A DNA stretch of 64,000 nt from Psychrobacillus sp048572895 (GCF_048572895.1 NZ_CP183878.1:1736001-1800000), one strand, 5' to 3'; counted from the first letter of the stretch, positions 31,490 to 40,312 are shown. The notes: generated from the sequence alone by a model not told the origin. Translations and numbers: made by a program.

Positions 31490-31572
31490 CACCTATAGCA
31501 AACCTAATAATCTTCGGATCACTTGGTTTATTGGCATATTGGAGCATGAGGAAGATTTGGAAATCACTTTAA
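31486..31572 (+). CDS. 28-residue membrane micropeptide
   Basis: ATG 31486 overlaps the excisionase-like stop by 4 bases behind GGTGGAGGTG. One hydrophobic helix (ANLIIFGSLGLLAYW) and a basic tail. Function unknown. Confidence 0.5.
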   Translation: MTPIANLIIFGSLGLLAYWSMRKIWKSL

Positions 31573-31586
31573 AGGAGATGAAGTAA

Positions 31587-31676
31587 TTGAAATTAAGCAG
31601 ATGGTTAGCAATTCCGATCGAACAACGTCTTGTGCTGATCAGCAATGCTATTAAGTCATCAAAGGTTTTCAAATAG
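31587..31676 (+). CDS. 29-residue hypothetical peptide
   Basis: TTG 31587 behind AAAGGAGATGA. Basic amphipathic sequence (LSRWLAIPIEQRLVLISNAI). The following gene also has a strong ribosome-binding site, so the spacing fits an operon of very small early genes. Confidence 0.45.
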   Translation: MKLSRWLAIPIEQRLVLISNAIKSSKVFK

Positions 31677-31691
31677 AAAGGAGAAGTTTTA

Positions 31692-32123
31692 ATGGGAGCA
31701 TACGACACTCCAGAAAGAGAATGTCCATATTGTAATGAAAGTATGGAAGCGGACTTTGTAGATGTAGGTGTTGGAATGGTTCAGTGTGGACCATATCATT
31801 GCGAGAGTTGTGGTGCTAGTGAGATAGGTCCAGAGTGGGACGATTGGTGCTACAAGGATAGAGAAGGAAATACCATCTACACACAAGGAAAACGAACGTA
31901 CTATTCATGGAGAAAAGGCAGAAAGAAAAAACACTCTGAAACAAACTACAGCAAACGAGTTATCAGATTCGATGCACCCGTAACCACAGAAGAACTAGAA
32001 ACAGGCTACTACAGAGGACGTATTTCACCTTATGCAAATACGGTAGGTGGAGAGCTTGTAGATCATATAACAGCTAAAGAAATGTATAACGTCGGTTTAT
32101 TAGATGAAAAAAATATCCTCTAA
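31692..32123 (+). CDS. zinc-ribbon early phage protein
   Basis: 143 residues. Two CxxC pairs (C11-x2-C14 in ECPYCNE, then HCESCG at about 36-40) with a short beta hairpin between form a zinc ribbon; the rest is basic and beta-rich. Such proteins often bind DNA or host enzymes. No family assigned. Confidence 0.65.
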   Translation: MGAYDTPERECPYCNESMEADFVDVGVGMVQCGPYHCESCGASEIGPEWDDWCYKDREGNTIYTQGKRTYYSWRKGRKKKHSETNYSKRVIRFDAPVTTEELETGYYRGRISPYANTVGGELVDHITAKEMYNVGLLDEKNIL

Positions 32124-32136
32124 AGGAGAAAACAAA

Positions 32137-33006
32137 ATGAAAAATAAAATCAGCAGAATTAGTCCGGAACGAAAAATAGAGATAAAGGAATTGATTGAAC
32201 AGATTCGACAAGAATCGTATGACCAAGGTTATGAAGATGGGAAAGCATTTGTATCTGTTGTAACTGTGGAAGATAACACAATTAATCATGAAGGTAAGTT
32301 GATTCGAAAGGTTAATCGTGAAGCGCGTGAAGGGGATTATGTTCTATTTTCCAATGAACAAGCTAACCGTACACATAGTGATCGCATAACTGCAAATAAG
32401 TTTTACGAAGTCATTAACGCTTGGAAGGAACCACGATTTATTACAGATGATCGCGATTCCAAATATCGTGTTTATGAAAAATCTTTTGGTCGTACATTAG
32501 AAAACGTTGAAGTATTCGAAGGAGTTAGCCTTCCACAGATTGAGAAATCACCAAATCAACAACGTGCTGAATTGATACAAAAAGCAAAAGAGTTCGTTAG
32601 AAATTCACTTCAAAATCACTATAACTTCGGTTTAACAGAATTTGAATTCGTAGTAAATGCAGAAAAGCGAACAGTTGTATTGCTTGAACAAGGAAAAAGA
32701 ACAAAGAAAGTATATAAGAGAGGTGTGGCGAAGTGTGACCCATCCGATGTTTTCAACGAATGGATTGGCAAAGCTATCGCACTAGCAAGAGCTTTAAAGA
32801 TTGATATTCCAGTAGAGTTTTTGGAAGCTGTTCAGCCAAGCGAATATGTACTTGGGATGAGTGTGAAAAATAGTGCAGGAACTATAACACGTATAACGGA
32901 AAATTTTGAGGGTTCGGAAACAAATACAATTGATTATTTAAACCTAAATGTTGGCTATGCAACAATCATCGACGACACAAACGCAGAATACGAGGTTTCC
33001 ATATGA
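32137..33006 (+). CDS. hypothetical early phage protein, 289 residues
   Basis: ATG 32137 follows AAAGGAGA; the frame opens at 32104 inside the previous gene without a site. Helical N-terminus (ERKIEIKELIEQIRQESYDQ), then a beta region with GDYVLFSNEQANRTHSDRIT resembling small SH3-like modules of phage proteins, and a C-terminal part with LGMSVKNSAGTITRITENF, another barrel-like segment. Possibly modular. No function assigned. Confidence 0.6.
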   Translation: MKNKISRISPERKIEIKELIEQIRQESYDQGYEDGKAFVSVVTVEDNTINHEGKLIRKVNREAREGDYVLFSNEQANRTHSDRITANKFYEVINAWKEPRFITDDRDSKYRVYEKSFGRTLENVEVFEGVSLPQIEKSPNQQRAELIQKAKEFVRNSLQNHYNFGLTEFEFVVNAEKRTVVLLEQGKRTKKVYKRGVAKCDPSDVFNEWIGKAIALARALKIDIPVEFLEAVQPSEYVLGMSVKNSAGTITRITENFEGSETNTIDYLNLNVGYATIIDDTNAEYEVSI

Positions 33007-33266
33007 AAAAGAACATCCAACAACTAGTTGCAATGGTCGGTGTGCTTGAAAAATCTATGCAAAATGAAGCGATGGAAGGTGTTATCAGTCTGCGTATTTC
33101 AAAGTTTTCTGAAACAGATATTCATATCAGGAAAGAACTGTTCTTATCAACTTTCCAAGATTATGAACAGGTTCACTACAAAGATGAATATGACGAATTA
33201 TTCGTTTATGTGGAAGGGATAAAAGTTTTCACACTTACGAATGCAGAAGGTGTTCCAAATGCCTAA
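33003..33266 (+). CDS. hypothetical early phage protein, 87 residues
   Basis: ATGA overlap with the preceding gene. Predicted alpha then beta (NIQQLVAMVGVLEKSMQN; YDELFVYVEGIKVFTL). No family recognised. Confidence 0.55.
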   Translation: MKKNIQQLVAMVGVLEKSMQNEAMEGVISLRISKFSETDIHIRKELFLSTFQDYEQVHYKDEYDELFVYVEGIKVFTLTNAEGVPNA

Positions 33267-33477
33267 CATCGAAAATCCAATATTAAGCGGTGGTCATCCA
33301 CAGATTGAAACATTCGAGCCGATTGTCCTAGGTGATTGTACAAACGAAAAATGTAACGAAGAAATTTATTCAGGTGACTGTATCGAATATGGCGGTCAAT
33401 TCTTCTGTAATGAATATTGCTTAGGAAGACATTTAGTAAATGAAGGACAAGCGGTAGATATGAGTGTGAGGTATTGA
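33259..33477 (+). CDS. small cysteine-rich (LIM/zinc-finger-like) protein
   Basis: 72 residues from ATG 33259 behind GAAGGTG. Four Cys and a His in C-x4-C, C-x8-C and C-x4-H patterns (GDCTNEKCNEEIYSGDC; FFCNEYCLGRH) suggest a two-zinc LIM-like finger. Overlaps the upstream gene by 8 bases. Confidence 0.6.
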   Translation: MPNIENPILSGGHPQIETFEPIVLGDCTNEKCNEEIYSGDCIEYGGQFFCNEYCLGRHLVNEGQAVDMSVRY

Positions 33478-33478
33478 T

Positions 33479-33661
33479 ATGGCTTTGCAACCTTCTACGT
33501 ACGCTATTTACAAAGGAGATACATTCCTAGCAATTGGAACGAAAACAGAATGTGCTAAATTACTAGGCACAACTTTAGCAAGTCTTGAATCTCGATTGAC
33601 TAGAGGTAGACAAGAAAAAACTACTTATGAAAATCGTTTGATTGCAGTGAAATTGGATTGA
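33479..33661 (+). CDS. small HTH-like phage protein
   Basis: 60 residues. The pattern YAIYKGDTFLAIGTKTECAK followed by LLGTTLASLESRLT is common in small Firmicute phage proteins; the second half looks like a helix-turn-helix with basic tail. Possible regulator. Confidence 0.6.
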   Translation: MALQPSTYAIYKGDTFLAIGTKTECAKLLGTTLASLESRLTRGRQEKTTYENRLIAVKLD

Positions 33662-33676
33662 AAGGTGGTGAGATAG

Positions 33677-33955
33677 ATGATTGTACGTGAATTAATCGCT
33701 AGTTTACTAGATTACGATATGGATGCAACTGTAGAAATAATTGTTGAATCGAAAGAGGATTCGTTTGATACGAATGATTTTGAATTAGAAGAAAACGGAA
33801 CGAAACTAAATTCCTACTTAACTTTTAAAGTTGTTCCAGATGGTCATATAGTTGTGGATGAATCAGATTATAAAAACTTAGAAATAGAAGTAAAAGAACT
33901 AGAAGATACCGTAGAAAGAATGAGTTCATTTGTGGAGGAAATGGAACAAAAATAA
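33677..33955 (+). CDS. hypothetical phage protein with C-terminal coiled coil
   Basis: 92 residues; acidic. Beta-rich first half and a C-terminal coiled coil (NLEIEVKELEDTVERMSSFV). ATG 33677 after AAAGGTGGTGAG. Family unknown. Confidence 0.55.
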   Translation: MIVRELIASLLDYDMDATVEIIVESKEDSFDTNDFELEENGTKLNSYLTFKVVPDGHIVVDESDYKNLEIEVKELEDTVERMSSFVEEMEQK

Positions 33956-34030
33956 AAAAGACCCCTTTGCAGAGGGACCTCTCATCAATACATCTGATTA
34001 CATTATACACAAAATTGGAGGGAAATATAC

Positions 34031-34585
34031 ATGAATAAACTTCAAGAAGTCGAACTAGAAGAAATGGATTCAGTAGAATCGGAGTTTCATAAATTCGAAA
34101 TCACAGATATTGATAGCCTAAATTGGGCATTTCGTAAATTGTCAGCATTAAAGTCAAAGGAAAAAGAAACAAAGCAACTTGCAGATAAGGAACGCATTCG
34201 AATTACATCCTGGGAGCAAAAAGAACTTTCAGCAGTGAAAAGTAGTATTGAGTTTTTTGAAACTATGGCAGCTCAATATCACATGAAGCAACTTGAAGCG
34301 GATCCTAAGTCTAAAACAATCAGCACTCCATACGGAAAAGTGAAATCAACAACTAGTAAAGCTCAACCGGATAAGGAAGATGTTGATAAGCTCCTAGCAT
34401 TTGTAGAAGAAAATGAATTGCCTTTCGTGAAGGTTAAAAAAGAATTGGCCTGGGGTGACTTGAAGAAAACGTTACAAGTCGTTGAAAAAGATGGTGTACA
34501 AATTGTAATCAATGAAAATGGACAAGCAGTACCAGGTGCAACAGTTAAACCACAAACTACTACTTTCAAAGTAGAAATAGAATAG
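34031..34585 (+). CDS. Gam-like host-nuclease inhibitor protein
   Basis: 184 residues. Long N-terminal helical region (LNWAFRKLSALKSKEKETKQ ... ERIRITSWEQKE) and a beta tail (KTISTPYGKVKSTTSKAQPD) match the Mu Gam-like family, which shields linear DNA ends from host exonucleases. It heads the recombination module with the Sak4-like ATPase and DUF669 protein. Confidence 0.78.
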   Translation: MNKLQEVELEEMDSVESEFHKFEITDIDSLNWAFRKLSALKSKEKETKQLADKERIRITSWEQKELSAVKSSIEFFETMAAQYHMKQLEADPKSKTISTPYGKVKSTTSKAQPDKEDVDKLLAFVEENELPFVKVKKELAWGDLKKTLQVVEKDGVQIVINENGQAVPGATVKPQTTTFKVEIE

Positions 34586-34597
34586 GAGATTAAATAT

Positions 34598-34996
34598 ATG
34601 ACAATCGTTCAATTAAATCAAAAAGAGCAACATTATGCAGGTTCACGTCCAGAAGCTGAACAAGTGGTGGAAAAAGCAAAAGAAAATGAAAATCTTCAAA
34701 TGCACAAAATCTCTGAGAAATATAACAAGTTTGGTCAATATTTCTTAATCGATTTAACTTTCGCTTATCAAACTCCTAAAGAAGTGATGGAAAGTCGTCC
34801 ACAGAATGATGATGCGCCAGAAGGTCAAATGACCATTGATGAAGGTGTTGAATATACAGTCGAAAAAGATGACAGTATTACTGTTCCAGAAGTTCAAATA
34901 TCTGATGAAGAAATCGATGCAATTGAATTTGTGGAGGAACAAGAGGAATCAGAAACACCAATCGGTCCAGTAAATGACGATGATTTGCCATTTTAA
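34598..34996 (+). CDS. phage protein with SSB-type acidic C-terminal tip
   Basis: 132 residues. A small N-terminal domain (about 1-60) is followed by a long acidic linker and the tip NDDDLPF, identical in form to the SSB tail that docks host repair and replication proteins. No OB fold was recognised in the N-terminus. ATG 34598 after AGGAGATT. Confidence 0.6.
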   Translation: MTIVQLNQKEQHYAGSRPEAEQVVEKAKENENLQMHKISEKYNKFGQYFLIDLTFAYQTPKEVMESRPQNDDAPEGQMTIDEGVEYTVEKDDSITVPEVQISDEEIDAIEFVEEQEESETPIGPVNDDDLPF

Positions 34997-35017
34997 TAGA
35001 TAAGGGGAGTGTGCATT

Positions 35018-35893
35018 TTGGAAATTACAAACGGCAGTGACATCACTAGAAGTAAAAAAGCAAAAATAATCACGTATTCAAAGCCAGGAGATGGTAAAAC
35101 AACTGTTGCAGGATTGTTACCAGGCAAGACATTAGTATTCGATATCGATGGCACTAGCCAAGTATTAGAGGGTTATGCAAATGTGGATGTGGCGAAAATA
35201 GACGGAACAAATCCACATGATAGTATTCTCCAATTTTTCGCTTATGCAAAAGCAAATATAAATAAATATGACAATGTGTTTGTTGATAATTTAACGCATT
35301 ACCAAAAGTTATGGCTCCTTAAAAAAGGAGAGAACACCAAAAGTGGTATGCCTGAGTTAAAAGACTACGCCTTGTTAGATAATCACTTGTTGAAATTAGT
35401 CGAGACGTTTAATTCATTAGATGCAAATGTGATATATACGGCTTGGGAAACTACAACAAAAATAATAGATGTCGATGGTCAACAAATAAATCAATTCGTA
35501 CCGGATATTCGCGACAAGATTGTTAATCACATTATGGGAATTGTACATGTTGTTGCAAGACTGGTTAGGAAAACAGATGGATCACGTGGATTTATTCTTG
35601 AAGGAAATCAAAATATATTTGCTAAAAATCATTTGAATGATCGTAAAGGGTGTTTGCAAGAAGAATTATTAATCGTTGCAAATCAGCCTTCCACAAATAC
35701 AGAAGAAGAACCTAAGAAATTTAAACGTGACGCTTATTACTACCATCCTGAAAGTGATTCGTTTGTGGAATTTAAAGCAGGCCAAGAAGTGCCAGACGAT
35801 TTAGATTTCGGACATTGCAATCCTATATCTAAAGAAGAGTACGAAAAAGGTATTAAAGAACAACAAAATTTAGAAAAAGAAGGAGAAAAATAA
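35018..35893 (+). CDS. Sak4-like RecA-fold ATPase (AAA_24)
   Basis: 291 residues from TTG 35018 behind AAGGGGAG; GTG 35009 is rejected. Walker A at 21-29 (SKPGDGKTT, K27) and Walker B in VFVDNLTHY. The domain matches AAA_24/Sak4 single-strand annealing ATPases of phage recombination modules. Between a Gam-like protein and DUF669, its partners here, it likely acts in homologous recombination or replication restart. Confidence 0.82.
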   Translation: MEITNGSDITRSKKAKIITYSKPGDGKTTVAGLLPGKTLVFDIDGTSQVLEGYANVDVAKIDGTNPHDSILQFFAYAKANINKYDNVFVDNLTHYQKLWLLKKGENTKSGMPELKDYALLDNHLLKLVETFNSLDANVIYTAWETTTKIIDVDGQQINQFVPDIRDKIVNHIMGIVHVVARLVRKTDGSRGFILEGNQNIFAKNHLNDRKGCLQEELLIVANQPSTNTEEEPKKFKRDAYYYHPESDSFVEFKAGQEVPDDLDFGHCNPISKEEYEKGIKEQQNLEKEGEK

Positions 35894-35894
35894 T

Positions 35895-36356
35895 ATGTCA
35901 TTTTTCAAAATGAATGAAGTAGAAGAAGTAAAAGGGTTTAGTCCAATTAAAAAAGGTGAGTATGAGGTAACTGTTGTAAATGCTATAGGGGATCTTGCGA
36001 AAAGTAGTGGCAAACCAAAGTTACAAGTAGATTTTGAGATTCGCAGTGACGTACCACAGGAACATCAAGGGGCGAAAGTTCAATATAACACCTTTACATT
36101 TGAGAATGTTACTGCAGCTGGTATTGCTAAATCATTCCTAAAATCTTGTGGAATGCCAGAAAGCTATGCACCTGAAAGTGTTGAGGCTATGGCAAGAGAT
36201 GTTATCGGTAAAAATTTAGTCATCTATGTTACTCAAAAGAAACAGGATGATGGCAGAGAATTTCCTAAAGCATCTAGTTATAAACCGTCTAATGCTAGTG
36301 CTCCAATTCCAACAGCACCACCTGTAGTTGTGGGCGATGACGATCTTCCGTTCTAA
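35895..36356 (+). CDS. DUF669 SSB-like protein
   Basis: 153 residues of DUF669, a phage single-strand-DNA-binding-like family usually next to Sak4/Erf genes. Start MSFFKMNEVEEVKGFSPIKK, beta core VDFEIRSDVPQEHQGAKVQY, and a C-terminal tip GDDDLPF of SSB type. It likely coats ssDNA and recruits host enzymes through the tip. Confidence 0.85.
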   Translation: MSFFKMNEVEEVKGFSPIKKGEYEVTVVNAIGDLAKSSGKPKLQVDFEIRSDVPQEHQGAKVQYNTFTFENVTAAGIAKSFLKSCGMPESYAPESVEAMARDVIGKNLVIYVTQKKQDDGREFPKASSYKPSNASAPIPTAPPVVVGDDDLPF

Positions 36357-36369
36357 ATAAAAATTTAAT

Positions 36370-36403
36370 AGAGAGGTCTGTTTTTAGCGGACTTCTCTTT
36401 TTT
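36370..36403 (+). terminator. terminator after DUF669 gene
   Basis: AGAGAGGTCTG / CGGACTTCTCT stem with two mismatches, 7-base loop and TTTTTT. Confidence 0.65.
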
Positions 36404-36427
36404 ATACCCAAAATGAGGTGAAAAACC

Positions 36428-36805
36428 ATGAATTCAATTAAAAATTGCCATAATTGTGGCTCCAATAATGTAAAAAAAGAAAGTAATTCAATTATATACG
36501 GTCGTGAATACGGTAACGGTAAATGTTATTACTGTCATGATTGCAAAGCTAATGTTGGCACACATGATAGCGGCAAACCACTTGGCACATTAACAACCAA
36601 AGATGTTCAGATTCTACGAAAAGCGTGTCATGACATATTCGATAGATTGTGGAAGTACGAGAAAGTTAAAAGTCGTGGAAATTTGTATAAGTTGTTAGCA
36701 CAAAAAATGACTATTCCACAAAATGAGTGTCATTTCGGAATGTTTCAGCGTGAGCGCTGCTTGCAAGCACTAGAAACTATAACACAGGAAAAATGGTGGA
36801 CCTAA
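36428..36805 (+). CDS. DUF3268 zinc-finger protein
   Basis: 125 residues. Two zinc-binding CxxC pairs (CHNCGSNNV; CYYCHDCKANVG) and the block KPLGTLTTKDVQILRKACHD ... FDRLWK identify DUF3268. Found next to phage primase genes; the following primase-helicase starts directly after the stop. Confidence 0.82.
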   Translation: MNSIKNCHNCGSNNVKKESNSIIYGREYGNGKCYYCHDCKANVGTHDSGKPLGTLTTKDVQILRKACHDIFDRLWKYEKVKSRGNLYKLLAQKMTIPQNECHFGMFQRERCLQALETITQEKWWT

Positions 36806-39154
36806 ATGAAAGAAAATCCATACAATTTTAACGAAATTCCGGCTGAATTAAAGGCTCTCCCTCAATGGATTTTGTGGAAGTCTGAAAAAAAAGGTTCAAG
36901 ATATACAAAAGTTCCATATCAATCAGACGGAAAGATGGCTCAAGCAAGTAATAGAAGCACTTGGTCCACTTTTGCAACGGCCGTTAAATTCTATCTGGAT
37001 GGTGATTATGACGGAATTGGTTTCGTATTCAGTCGTCAAGATAATTACATCGGAATTGATATTGATAAATGTGTAACAGACGGGAAAACAAATACTTTTT
37101 CAACAGAAATAATAGACACCTTAGATTCATATACAGAATTCTCTCCAAGTGGTGAAGGTATTCATATCATCGTCAAAGGTAACCTTCCACAGAATGTGAT
37201 TGGAACAGGTCGTAAAAATACGCAGCATGGATTAGAAATTTACGCTCATGGCCGTTACTTCACATTTACGGGAAATAAAGAAAACGCTAATGAAGTTTAT
37301 GAACGTACAGATGAACTTGCTGAAGTATTTGAACAATATTTTGATGATAGCGACATCCAAGGTCGAGTGAATCTAGCTGAATTTGAAAAAGATGAAATCA
37401 AACTTTCCAATGAATCATTATGGGAGAAAATGTTCCGTAGTAAAAATGGTGACGAGATCCGTAGTTTATACAATGGAAATTTACTGAAGGAAGACCATTC
37501 AGGAAGTGATTTAGCATTATCCAATCATCTTGCATTTTGGACCGGTAAAAGTGCAACTCGAATGGATTCAATGTTCCGTGAAACAGGTCTTATGCGTGAT
37601 AAATGGGACGTAATTCATTTTTCAGACACTGGAGAAACATATGGAGAGCGAACTATCGCAGAGGCAATTTCCTCAACTAATACAACTATTTTAGATAACA
37701 AACAGCAATACGAAGAATTCTCTTTTGACTTTCACAATGGTGAAGCTGAAGTTGTGGAGGACAAGCCGAAAAAGAAATTCCGTTTGAATGAATTAGGAAA
37801 CGCTGAACGCATTGCAAATGAATACGGTCACATTATCCGATACGTAGGCGATATGGGTTGGATGATTTGGGACGGAAAACGTTGGAAATTTGATAATAAA
37901 AAGCAAATTGAGCGTATTGCAAACAAGGTCCTACGTGAATTAGAAAAATCAGAAGATGAATTCGAACGGAAATGGGCCCGTTCGTGTGGCAAACGAAATA
38001 TTCGGATGAATAGTATCAAAGACTTAATGCCGTTGGTTCCAGCAGAAAGAGAAGAATTTGACCAACACAAATATTTATTAAATGTTGAAAATGGCACTAT
38101 CGATTTAAAAAAAGGTAAGCTGCAACCACATAATCGTGATTTAAGAATAACGCAAATGGCAAGTGTCGAATTTAACGAAAATGCCAAATGCCCTACATGG
38201 ATTACTTTTCTTGACCAGATATTTCAGGGAGATAAAGAACTAACTGAATACATGCAGCGCGTAATTGGTTATTCATTGACTGGCGATATTTCGGAACAAT
38301 CGATGTATTTCTTGGTTGGTGGTGGTTCCAACGGAAAATCAACATTTATTAATACGATCAAGAAAATAATGGGGGATTACGGATCGCAAACCAATTCCGA
38401 TACGTTTATAAAAAAGAAAAACGATGGTGCGAATAACGACATCGCTAGGTTGTCGAGTGCTAGGTTTGTTTCAGCTGTAGAGTCGGAAGAAGGGGAAAAG
38501 CTACAAGAATCACTTGTTAAGACAATTACAGGCGGCGAACCTATAACAGCTCGTTTCTTACGACAAGAATTTTTTGAATTTATACCAGAGTTCAAAGTAT
38601 TTTTCACAACGAACCATAAACCAATTATCGGTGGTCTGGATGACGGTATTTGGAGACGTATAAAAATCATTCCGTTTACTTTGAGTTTAAAACCTCATGA
38701 ACGTGATAAAAAACTTGAAGAAAAGTTGTCGTTAGAAATGCCGGGCATCTTAAATTGGGCTATCGAAGGTTGTCTGAAATGGCATCATAACGGTTTACAA
38801 GAACCTAAAGTAGTAGCTAAAGCAACAGGGCAATACAAAGAAGATATGGATATTTTAGATCCTTTCCTAAGTGAGTGCTGCTATTTGGATAAAGGAAACG
38901 AAAAAATAAAAATTGAAGCTAAAGAGTTATACAAAGTATACGACAGCTTCTGTTATAAATCGGGTGAACGTGTTCTAGGAAATAGAAGTTTTTACAGAAT
39001 GATGGAAACAAAAGGATTTAAAAAAGAACGAGGTGCTCAAAACAAAGTGTATATTTTTGGGATTACTTTAATTGAAAGAGCTCCAAAAACAGTTATCGAA
39101 GAAGAAAAAAGCGTTAGTGAAGAGGTCGAAAATAGCGCTTTTAAGCTAGTTTAG
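36806..39154 (+). CDS. phage primase-helicase (P4/D5-type)
   Basis: 782 residues. N-terminal prim-pol domain (about 1-185) with catalytic D85-x-D87 (IGIDIDKC) and SPSGEGIH ending at H120. D5_N linker (about 330-470) and SF3 helicase with Walker A GGGSNGKS at 505-512 (K511), followed by the Walker B/C region TNHKPIIGGLDDGIWRR. It would open the origin and prime phage DNA synthesis. AT-rich repeats lie just downstream. Confidence 0.93.
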   Translation: MKENPYNFNEIPAELKALPQWILWKSEKKGSRYTKVPYQSDGKMAQASNRSTWSTFATAVKFYLDGDYDGIGFVFSRQDNYIGIDIDKCVTDGKTNTFSTEIIDTLDSYTEFSPSGEGIHIIVKGNLPQNVIGTGRKNTQHGLEIYAHGRYFTFTGNKENANEVYERTDELAEVFEQYFDDSDIQGRVNLAEFEKDEIKLSNESLWEKMFRSKNGDEIRSLYNGNLLKEDHSGSDLALSNHLAFWTGKSATRMDSMFRETGLMRDKWDVIHFSDTGETYGERTIAEAISSTNTTILDNKQQYEEFSFDFHNGEAEVVEDKPKKKFRLNELGNAERIANEYGHIIRYVGDMGWMIWDGKRWKFDNKKQIERIANKVLRELEKSEDEFERKWARSCGKRNIRMNSIKDLMPLVPAEREEFDQHKYLLNVENGTIDLKKGKLQPHNRDLRITQMASVEFNENAKCPTWITFLDQIFQGDKELTEYMQRVIGYSLTGDISEQSMYFLVGGGSNGKSTFINTIKKIMGDYGSQTNSDTFIKKKNDGANNDIARLSSARFVSAVESEEGEKLQESLVKTITGGEPITARFLRQEFFEFIPEFKVFFTTNHKPIIGGLDDGIWRRIKIIPFTLSLKPHERDKKLEEKLSLEMPGILNWAIEGCLKWHHNGLQEPKVVAKATGQYKEDMDILDPFLSECCYLDKGNEKIKIEAKELYKVYDSFCYKSGERVLGNRSFYRMMETKGFKKERGAQNKVYIFGITLIERAPKTVIEEEKSVSEEVENSAFKLV

Positions 39155-39241
39155 TAATTTAGGTGTGATTAAATAACTTTTCGTTAACTCCTTTTAAAAT
39201 CAGTCGTATCAAGGGTTTGAGTGTTGTTTATTACTACTATA

Positions 39242-39251
39242 GTTATTTTAG
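39242..39251 (+). repeat. iteron-like GTTATTTTAG copy 1
   Basis: Exact copy, on the left side of the poly-AT tract. Confidence 0.45.
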
Positions 39252-39394
39252 TTACTTATATTTATATTAAATAAAAAAATAAAATATATATATATAAGGG
39301 TTATATAGAGCGGTAATGCAGAATCCCAGTAACAAAATTAACTTTAGAAGACGAAAAACACTTTGAACCATTGGTACTACAACGTTTTCGACGA

Positions 39395-39435
39395 GTTATT
39401 TTAGATAACTATCGGTTGTTTTAGCGTTATTTTAG
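39395..39435 (+). repeat. iteron-like GTTATTTTAG cluster
   Basis: Units at 39395-39404, 39415-39424 (GTTGTTTTAG variant) and 39426-39435, spaced 20 and 11 bases. Confidence 0.5.
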
Positions 39436-39485
39436 TTAGTTTAGGACCATCTTTTTCAAAATTGATAACTCAGAGGTGAAAAAGC

Positions 39486-39917
39486 ATGACTATACAAGTA
39501 TTAAAAGTTTTATCGGACATTTGGAAAAGTGGCGCTGAAATGAATTTGGATTCGGACGGAAAAATTGAATTGAAAAATCATCAATTAGTTCCAGCTGAAA
39601 CGATGAAAGCTGCTGAAAGTATTTTTCCTGAAATCGAAAAATGGTTTCATTCATGGAAAACGGAAAGTAGCGAAAATATAACAATTCGTAAAGCGTTATA
39701 TCAGTACTGTGGTTGGCAACGAAATGAAAAGCTAAACGAATGGCTTTTAGGTGATGAAACATCTTTATTCATGCTGCATGACTGGACAGTAGTACTTGCG
39801 AAAAATGGATGGCAAAACATTTACGAGGACCATCGTAATTATGAAAATGATGAATCTATCAAAATGGGACAAGAATTATATAAGCGGGCAGTGATGTATG
39901 CGAAGAAAGGGGAATGA
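39486..39917 (+). CDS. hypothetical phage protein with TubC-docking-like N-terminus
   Basis: 143 residues. The first 45 residues (VLKVLSDIWKSGAEMNLDSD) resemble small TubC-type docking folds seen in phage proteins with a similar C-terminal half (FHSWKTESSENITIRKALYQ). Function unknown. ATG 39486 after AGAGGTG. Confidence 0.55.
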   Translation: MTIQVLKVLSDIWKSGAEMNLDSDGKIELKNHQLVPAETMKAAESIFPEIEKWFHSWKTESSENITIRKALYQYCGWQRNEKLNEWLLGDETSLFMLHDWTVVLAKNGWQNIYEDHRNYENDESIKMGQELYKRAVMYAKKGE

Positions 39918-39919
39918 CG

Positions 39920-40312
39920 ATGAGAGAGGCAAAGTTTAGAGGTTTTTCTAATGATACTGGTAAATGGCATTTTGGACATGGACATTTTCTTATTAAACAT
40001 ACTGAAGATAGTGGGTTAGAGGATTACTCAGTTTTACACACAGATAGTTCACCAGCGTATGTAGTACCGGAATCAGTTGGAGAATACACAGGCTTAAAAG
40101 ACAAAAACGGTGTGGAGATTTATGAGGGGGATATTTGTCGTAAAAGTAATACCATAGGACTTATTGTTTGGGCTAATGAATATCAGTCATTAGGTTTTTA
40201 CTTAAAATCTAAAGAAGGTCTACATGATGTGATTGCTCCTTACTATAAATGGGATTTAGAAGTAATCGGAAACATATACGAGCATCCTGAATTGTTAGGT
40301 GATTCAAATTGA
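39920..40312 (+). CDS. YopX family protein
   Basis: 130 residues from ATG 39920, seven bases after AAAGGGG; ATG 39914 overlaps the upstream stop. Start REAKFRGFS, and the blocks VGEYTGLKDKNGVEIYEGDI and DLEVIGNIYEHPEL are the YopX signature, a beta-rich phage family of unknown role (named in SPbeta). Confidence 0.88.
   Translation: MREAKFRGFSNDTGKWHFGHGHFLIKHTEDSGLEDYSVLHTDSSPAYVVPESVGEYTGLKDKNGVEIYEGDICRKSNTIGLIVWANEYQSLGFYLKSKEGLHDVIAPYYKWDLEVIGNIYEHPELLGDSN

Larger units (their letters stand above)
39155..39485. other. AT-rich intergenic stretch with GTTATTTTAG repeats, possible replication origin
   Basis: 331 bases. A strongly AT-rich tract (poly-AT around 39262-39297) is flanked by three exact GTTATTTTAG units (39242, 39395, 39426) and one variant GTTGTTTTAG (39415). 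It follows the primase-helicase gene, a frequent origin position. A 35-codon open frame (39317-39424) without start codon may be a gene remnant. Confidence 0.45.

Noticed and set aside
33955..33992. Hairpin with A-run between two early genes
   Set aside because: The stem needs several wobble pairs and the T-run is on the opposite strand, where no gene ends; too weak to call a terminator.
37828..38187. 119-codon minus-strand frame within the primase-helicase gene
   Set aside because: Shadow of a well-supported gene.
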